Below are positions 18,481 to 24,282 of a stretch of DNA of 24,282 bases, piece after piece; position 1 is the first letter of the stretch, and each line of letters begins with the position of its first letter. Source of the DNA: Hypsibius dujardini (lineage: Eukaryota; Tardigrada; Eutardigrada; Parachela; Hypsibiidae); the NCBI GenBank assembly GCA_001579985.1, contig LRSR01014829.1, positions 1 through 24,282 on the forward strand, read 5' to 3'. Below the pieces are notes generated by a model. That model made no database searches. It saw only the letters and a list, made by a program, of their open reading frames with translations, and was not told where the DNA came from. The translations under genes and the position numbers were made by a program.

Positions 18481-18836
18481 ACAGGTATAACGGCAGCGCG
18501 GCATGGCATGATGAAGTGAGTCGTGATCTGCCTAGTAGACTGTGTCTATCAGTTTTGATTGCGATACACTCATTATTTTCTACTTGAAAGGAGAATAATA
18601 AAGGGGTATACAAGAATGAAATTGAAGATCAAGAGATTGCAGCAAAAACGACTGTTGTCTCTGCATTAAAAAGGGAAATGAGAAGGGTACGGTCACCATC
18701 ATTCTATGTATAGAACAAGTGCGTATCAAAAAAAGGAAACGGGCCTAAATGACATAAGAAAAACGAAATATAAACAAAGACAAAAAATTCTAAAGAAATG
18801 TCTAAGCCCAAAAATAATGAGTAAGTTGCGGCGAAC

Positions 18837-20321
18837 TTAAACGGCAACTTTGGCCGGCAGTAAGGGTTCCCCGGAATCCTCGACACCTTCTTCGGACGCC
18901 GCGTTGCCGCTCGCCATCTCTTCTTCTTCGATATGGCTGTGTTCAAATTTGTATCTCAGCTCGTCCATTTGGTAATTATCTAGGAGAAAACATTCACCTC
19001 AGTAACGAAGTGGAAAGCCGAAATGAACAAATTCGCGTACCGAATTCGCCGAGCAGCCAGTAGGTCTTCATCGCGCCCTTGCCTTTGACGAAGACCTCAC
19101 CGCGTTCTTCAAGCTCAAAGCTGCCCGTTTTATCAAGACAAATTTTCGTCATCAGACTGAGCTGAGCTTTCATCACTGTGCACGTGATAAAAAAGCCCGG
19201 GTTAAGTTTGATATTGTTTCTACTTCACTGTCTCGACTGACCTTCGCCTCCGGTCAGCATTTGAGCGGAAACGTTGACTGTGTCGCCGAACAGGAGATAG
19301 CGAGGGATATTTTCGCCCACTACACCCGCCATTACCGGACCTAAAAAGGACCACCCTATTTTGCTGGGCTCCAATATAAAAGTGGTTTAAATCGGGCGGC
19401 CTAGTATTGTGGCCGTGTGTGTCAAAGTAGGAAGAGCAATCGAAAATACCTGTGTGAATTCCTATCCTCAGTCCCAGTTTCATGTCTTCACGCTGCTTGA
19501 CCTTGAATTTGCCGATACTGTAGATGAGGATGAGGGCAACGCGACATATCTCCTGAGCATGGGACATTCCGTTGCGTTTGGGCAAGCCAGACACAATCTG
19601 AATTGAGTGACATTTTTGTTTAAAGCTAAAAGACCCAGCTAATTGATCGAAAGCAGCTGCATGCACAAAATTAAAGTAACATTCTTAGTAACTAATTTTT
19701 AGTATGACAACAGCAGACTGAATTTGGTAGACAATAAAATTCTGATAAAATTAGAAACTTGAAATTTAGTTCAACAAACTGAGTCTCATGGTACGGCCGT
19801 TATGGACCGTTTCAGAAACTTGCCAATCCAACAGCTTTTACTCAACATTTTCCATGTCAATTAATGATAAGCTTAGTACACTACTATAGTTTTACAGGTT
19901 TAGATAATATAAAGTGAAACCAAATGATTTAGCAACCTGGAAATTAAAATAAAGTGTACCGTAAAGAAGCAGTTGCTATGTATTTTATTACTACATGTGG
20001 CTTATTCTGTTTAACTGATTATTTTCAGTTATTATCAAGACGAGCAGTACCCTGGATCAAATCGAATAGAAAACAACAAAAATCCAAAGACATCTACTCA
20101 CCAAAGTTATCTCTTTGTACGAGTCCACTTTATACGCGTCGTACTGCGCAATAATGGCGTCATAAAAGTCACTCATATCGTTCAGCATCTCCACCATCTG
20201 CAGGGCGGTACTCTCCAGGGCCAAATCGCCGTACTGCGGGATATCACAGTGCATCAGCGTCACCTGCTCGAAGTTCTCGGACTTTGCCTTTTCCCCGATC
20301 TTCATGATCTCCGCAACATCT
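18837..20321 (-). CDS. Receptor cyclase: degenerate class III cyclase domain and acidic tail, exons 7-11
   Basis: Exons 20102-20321, 19450-19597, 19242-19340, 19041-19175 and 18837-18979. The fold is complete: [73 protein letters not shown] and TYWLLGE all sit where the family has them. Catalytic residues are not complete. The first metal Asp is kept (20243-20245). The second metal Asp is Glu (20111-20113, KEIT for GDAY). The guanine-selecting Glu is Asp (20123-20125) and the guanine-selecting Cys is Leu (19294-19296). The transition-state Asn is kept (19273-19275) but the Arg is Gln (19261-19263). The triphosphate-binding Lys of VKGKG is kept. The tail of about 46 residues is acidic (EEEEM) and not recognised. 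Low activity, or a role as a dead partner subunit, is inferred. Confidence 0.92.
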
Positions 20322-23300
20322 CTGCAACGGTATGAATGTGTTGGATGGTACCCAACAGGTACCCAACACTTACTAATAGTATTATTAGGGGGAGCTATTA
20401 ACTGGTGAGTGCCGCTAATGGGAAGGGGAAGAGAAAGAGAACGAAGACGAGAAACCGCGACACTGATTTTATGTTGCGAGCGTCGAGCCGAGAGCTCGAA
20501 CGCTCACCATAGGAATACACAGACACACCAATCATTCAATCATAACATACACAAATATGTAGTGGGGCGTGGTCTGCGGAGCACTGTCCTAACAGTATAA
20601 TCTATCTACCTGGTTACCCCATTCCTGTCTACCATCACATTCTATACTGTACATACTCAGATATTATCACGTACATAGTTCCGCCATGTCGGCAGGAACT
20701 AGTACGTTAGATCAGGACTTAAACTAGTCCATAGTAGTTTCGGGCGTAGTGGAATGTGGAACTGAAAAAATATATATCCCTAATGAATTATTCTTGGCAG
20801 TGTCCAATTAAATATCCCGAAAAATATTTCTTCACTCGAATGGGAATCGATTCCAAATTGGACTCTGTATTAAGCCAGTACACAGACTTACAGACGAAAT
20901 GCACTCTGACAAGAGATCTCTTTCCACTGCCAGTTTCAGATAGCAGCCAAACTTTTTTCTTGAGACCTATTCCCCTAGCACGATTTAAGAAAATATGGCT
21001 TGCCGGGGACAAGGTCCTGATTAATATGAAAAATTTAAGAAGTTATAAAATTGCTGGAAGATTCCTGGTCAAGCAATTAACACCGGTTTTTCAAATTATT
21101 TTTCTTTTATATATTTTTTGACATCCACTGACGCAAAATTTAATTTGGAATTGATTGGCATGAGAAAAAAATTACAGTATTGTTTTCACAGTTAAACAAG
21201 GTCTTGTCTCCGGCAAGTAATATTTTGAAAAATTATAGTATGGGGAATAGGGTTTAAGGAAAAAAGTTTGGCCGCCATATGAGACCGGGACTGGTAATTG
21301 ATCTCCTTGTGAGCTCCGCCCTTAAATATCCGAAAAATATTTTTCTTATGTCAATCGATTCTGTAAGTCCGTATAAGAGTGTCTTTCGAACAGAATTGGA
21401 ATTGTGAGCGGCGTGGTTTTCGTAGTTTCGTCCATACCCTTGAGAGCACAGCCTCGCCGCGTGACCCCAAATAATATTTACGGTGTAGCTAATGCCAATG
21501 AATCCGAAATGAATTCGACTTAAATCCGAAATTGTATTGAAGGTGGGACAACATCGATGAATGTGAAAATCGTCCCAAGTGAAGCTAACAAGGATATATA
21601 TTTGTAGATCACATTTCAGGACAAATTATTTGATACATCTTGTTTACATACTAAAAGACTTCACTAGACTATGTGTCTCCGTTTCTTCACAGAATCATCA
21701 GTTTTAAAACAAATATTTGCCGCCCAACCAGTTAGTTATCCCATATAAATTTTGGAATCCCTTGATGCGACGACTTTCCCGTTCCCTTTCAACTTTGAGC
21801 AAAAGAAGCAAGCTCTTATTTCTACTTCAACACTACTTTTGTTTGCTTGGTGGGTTGGCTGTGTGTTCTAGGCTTGTGAGATAGCAAATGGTCATGTCAA
21901 TTCAATCAAAAATTAATCTAAACAATAGTCAAAAATGACTTTATTCATTTGGCAAACCCCAGAAGTTCTCCATCAAATTTTTTCAAAATCTTTTAGTTTG
22001 TAACATGACCTGAACTCTATCCAGCACATTTTTTTAAATTAGGAACATGAAACCATTACACGCGGTTTTCACCGTGACCCCTCAAAGTTGAGTAAGTGTT
22101 CGTAGTGAAACTCGTATTTACGCTGAATTCCTGCCTACGGAAATTACTCCTTATTAACTTTAGGCCAAAACGGGGGTGAATACAGTACTGTAGGAATAAT
22201 AGGGCGGGCTGTTTATACAATAACGTGATGTCTCCCACCAGTCAGGTCTCAAAGTTGGCGTACTTGGGGAGAACGCTATAGAGCAGCTGATCGCTCTGAT
22301 TCTTTTGGTTCAGCAGCACTTGACCCTTCTCGTCGATGATGGCCTGAAGGTTGTTCTCCATGTCCTCCATCTGCTGGAGCAGCGTGTCCAAGATGTTACT
22401 CCGTTCTCCCATGCCCCTGAGTTAAATAATTATTAAACTTGTTATTGCTCTCTCAATTTCGCAAGGCAATGTTTTAGCTGTAAGAGCTAATATTCCCGGG
22501 TTTGTCGTACAGTTGTTTTCCCAGTTCTTTAAGGAAGGCTCGGATTTGCAGCATGTTTGGGCGTTTCCCCGTATCCACCGACCAGCAGCGGTCGCACAGA
22601 TCAATCAGCTCCAACGGGCATGCCGATTCGTCAATCTTCGGGATGAACCGGGGATTGGTCTCGCTCGCACTCTGTCGGATAAGATCGATGATTTCTGAAA
22701 CAGTTTAGTTTGCAGCTTGACCAAATCAGCCGAAAGAGAATATTCTGCACTTTCACCAACCTTCTTCGGACAGAGCGTACATGGCGAATGGCTTCGACCG
22801 AAGAACTAACTCCTGCACGACGATGCCGAAACTGTACACGTCACCTTTTTGACTGACCGAACTGATGACCTCGTAGCGCGACAGCGCTTCCGCTCGCAAG
22901 TGTTCGGGAGCTTTCCACATCTGAGCGGTCAGATAATCAGGCTCGCGTTTTGCGGCCCATAGCTCGGCCAGGGTTAAGTCGAAAAACGCATTCAGGCCAT
23001 AGTCGCCAACTTTTAACATGAAGCGGGAGTCAATGTAGCAGCACATGGAGGTGAGACGGCCATGGACCTTAAGTACACTTTTGTGGAGGTAGGAGATGGC
23101 TTTCATGCAGTCGCTCATCAAGGAAAATCGCATCGCCCATTCCAGTTTTGTATTGGGGTCGGCAATGAGTTCCTAAATTTAGTGCCATTAGTGATGTGTC
23201 TGCCTGCCTGTCTCACTGTCTGTCTCACTGGCTGTGTGTTTCTCCAATTGCTGTATTACTGTTAGTGATCCCTTCGAGCAATTTTCGTAGATGATCAAAA

Positions 23301-24212
23301 TTCGGTCGTCCTCAAGGCAGGCTCCTAGAAATTTCATCAAATTCTCATGCGTCAGCGACTTCTTTTCACGTGCCTGCTTGAGAATTGATCCAGACAAATT
23401 GAGGCGACGTTTCTTGGACCAACGAACGGTCACTGCATTCTTCATCCATATTCCGGTATTCGCTGTTATTTTGATGGCCTGAGTTTTGTGTGATACAGCT
23501 GAAACCGTGCTCAGTTGCAGTTAATTAGAATTGAGTTCACACGGCTCTACGGATTAGCATTAACAGCAGATGTTTTACCTTCAACCTCTGCGTTATCTAA
23601 AATTATGGTTTTGCCTTCGAGACGCTCCTTCGGGTTTGGAGCCTGTTTCTTCTTCTTGAACTCCACGTCTTTTTCATCAATTTGTTCCTTCGTCTTCTTC
23701 TCCTTTTCCGACTCCGATTCCGATTCATCACCCTTGACGCTAAACGACGGTCCACCCGGACGCAATACTTCAAGCTCATGCCACCGGGCTATCCACGCCT
23801 TGTCACTCTTGGTCAGACGCTTTGCGCGACAGTAATACCATATAGCCGCAAGTAGGAGAAGGAACCCAGCCCCGCCGCCACAACCAGCGGCGATCTCGAC
23901 AAGATGAGTCACTGCAACAGTGATCGGATTACACAATCTGTTTTGTTGAGCTTTTGAGGAATTTCTATAAATTGCGTCGAAAGGCGGCGCAACATGTAAA
24001 AGACTTGATGGAGGGGGACAGCAATGAAGGTCATTACATCTGTCGGGCACTGATCCGTTTGGGCAAACCTCAGTTTTCAAAATAATTTTCATTGTACTCG
24101 TCGAAGTTGATCATTGGTCCGTTTGGTAGCTCCGCCCGCGAGCTGTCAAACTGACCGATGCTAGTCTTTCGTTTCATTTTTGACGGGTCATTTGGCTCGA
24201 ACAGAATTTTCC
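18837..24212 (-). CDS. Receptor guanylate cyclase (natriuretic-peptide-receptor type), 5' partial, 11 exons in window
   Basis: Membrane receptor guanylate cyclases bind ligand outside and make cGMP inside. Exons in transcript order: 24098-24212, 23579-23937, 23260-23498, 22761-23172, 22511-22694, 22264-22416, 20102-20321, 19450-19597, 19242-19340, 19041-19175, 18837-18979. All splice sites are GT-AG with matching phases, giving 734 complete residues before the TAA at 18837-18839. Domain order is: end of the ANF-receptor ectodomain, one TM helix, basic/acidic juxtamembrane segment, kinase-homology domain, dimerisation helix, cyclase domain, acidic tail. The start codon, signal peptide and most of the ectodomain lie above 24282. 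The cyclase domain has lost several catalytic residues, so enzyme activity is doubtful. No AATAAA was seen just downstream. Confidence 0.95.
20860..21385. mobile_element. Imperfect inverted-repeat element in receptor-cyclase intron 6
   Basis: The left arm (about 20860-21022), reverse-complemented, matches the right arm (about 21195-21385): CCTTGTCCCCGGCAAG with TCTTGTCTCCGGCAAG, GGGGAATAGG in both, GAAAAAAGTTTGGC in both, and TCTGTAAGTC in both. Identity is lower than in the SLC26 intron element, suggesting an older insertion. A block TTAAATATCC(C)GAAAAATATTT occurs in direct orientation at 20811 and 21324. Confidence 0.7.
22264..22416 (-). CDS. Receptor cyclase: dimerisation (signalling) helix exon
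   Basis: It encodes [18 protein letters not shown] and then [10 protein letters not shown]. This is the coiled-coil linker that joins the kinase-homology domain to the cyclase domain in receptor and soluble guanylate cyclases, ending with the family's LLPK-type motif. The codon for that Lys is split over the next intron (1942 bases, 20322-22263), whose downstream exon begins with the missing base and then DVAE. Confidence 0.93.
22511..23498 (-). CDS. Receptor cyclase: kinase-homology (pseudokinase) domain, exons 3-5
   Basis: Exons 23260-23498, 22761-23172 and 22511-22694 encode a protein-kinase-like domain that in this family binds ATP and represses or primes the cyclase. Visible motifs are [38 protein letters not shown] in place of DFG, APEHLR in place of [16 protein letters not shown] and [11 protein letters not shown]. 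The Lys of the VAIK-type motif reads Arg (VTVRW), and the HRD region reads HGRLTS, so kinase activity is not expected, as is normal for this family. The intron at 23173-23259 contains a short CTGT/TGCC simple repeat. Confidence 0.95.
23579..23937 (-). CDS. Receptor cyclase: transmembrane and juxtamembrane exon
   Basis: The exon encodes [15 protein letters not shown] and then a glycine- and leucine-rich single helix, [20 protein letters not shown], followed by a basic stop-transfer CRAKRL. The cytosolic part has [11 protein letters not shown], the usual juxtamembrane motif of these receptors (W-I-I-x-Y-x-E-L-x). It continues into a low-complexity Ser-Glu/Lys stretch ([11 protein letters not shown]) that is longer than usual before the kinase-homology domain. 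The donor at 23578 (gtaaaa) is phase 1 and fits the next exon. Confidence 0.9.
24098..24212 (-). CDS. Receptor cyclase: last ectodomain exon
   Basis: After a clear acceptor (ttctttcgatcag) the frame reads (G)[10 protein letters not shown] and then [16 protein letters not shown]. This resembles the final strands of ANF-receptor/periplasmic-binding-type ectodomains, where a G-x-(I/V)-x-F turn is followed by a strand of the type IGxYD (compare GABA-B receptors). A donor at DE|gtacaa keeps phase with the TM exon. Read through, the frame would stop at about 24069 after NYFEN. The TM-exon acceptor has a weak pyrimidine tract, so this splice is inferred from phase. The same exon occurs inverted at 18140-18294. 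Confidence 0.75.
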
Positions 24213-24282
24213 CTGATCGAAAGAAGAAATAGGGAACACAGAAACATGCGAATGCAAATTTTTAAAAAGGAACACGAGGGAG

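Noticed and set aside
20756-21121. 121-codon plus-strand open frame
   Set aside because: Lies inside an intron and overlaps the left arm of an inverted-repeat element; no motif seen.
23938-24092. Reading the TM exon upstream to the ATG at 24092 as the start of the receptor protein
   Set aside because: The resulting N terminus is not a signal peptide, the family needs a large ectodomain, and this stretch corresponds to intron when phases are matched with the exon at 24098-24212.
1-24282. CRISPR array, prokaryotic operon or viral genome
   Set aside because: No regularly spaced direct repeats, no ribosome-binding sites or operon-like packing; the two main genes are spliced animal genes.

Overview
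This window is eukaryotic nuclear DNA from an animal, most likely a non-vertebrate. The evidence is many short GT-AG introns (about 61 to 160 bases, plus a few of 0.4 to 1.9 kb), several microexons, AT-rich intergenic sequence full of foldback and simple repeats, and two animal multi-exon gene families. The species cannot be fixed from the sequence alone.

Two genes dominate, both on the minus strand and both rebuilt exon by exon with matching intron phases. (1) A complete SLC26-family anion transporter runs from its ATG at 12603 to a stop at 3833. It has 18 coding exons that add up to 2373 coding bases, or 790 residues: a cytoplasmic N terminus, a multi-pass membrane domain, a STAS domain with a long acidic insert, and a short tail. 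(2) The 3' part of a receptor guanylate cyclase runs from the left-over end of its ligand-binding ectodomain (24212) to the stop at 18837. It has 11 exons and 734 complete residues: ectodomain end, one membrane helix, acidic/lysine-rich juxtamembrane segment, kinase-homology domain, dimerisation helix, cyclase domain and acidic tail. Its 5' end lies beyond the window.

The cyclase domain is the most striking feature. The fold is intact and the frame is open, but the second metal-binding Asp, both guanine-selecting residues and the transition-state Arg are all replaced. This predicts a receptor pseudo-cyclase. About 550 bases beyond its stop codon lies an inverted, partly decayed copy of its own last ectodomain exon.

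Between the two genes, at 14431-14763 on the plus strand, is a small intron-less gene for a 110-residue single-pass membrane protein with clear coding bias, followed by a 9-10 base minisatellite and an AATAAA. Its function is not recognised. A cysteine-rich open frame with a PHD-like zinc-ligand pattern (15198-15713, minus) is a weaker candidate.

Layout: 1-3826 intergenic, no convincing gene; 3827-12603 SLC26 gene; 12604-14430 intergenic with a SINE-like copy; 14431-14763 small gene; 14764-18139 intergenic with a foldback element and a CTGT simple repeat; 18140-18480 inverted cyclase-gene fragment; 18837-24212 receptor cyclase gene. The larger introns are hosts for repeats: at least three of them carry long inverted-repeat elements, and one carries a tandem array of about 135-base units. 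Nothing links the transporter and the receptor functionally beyond adjacency.
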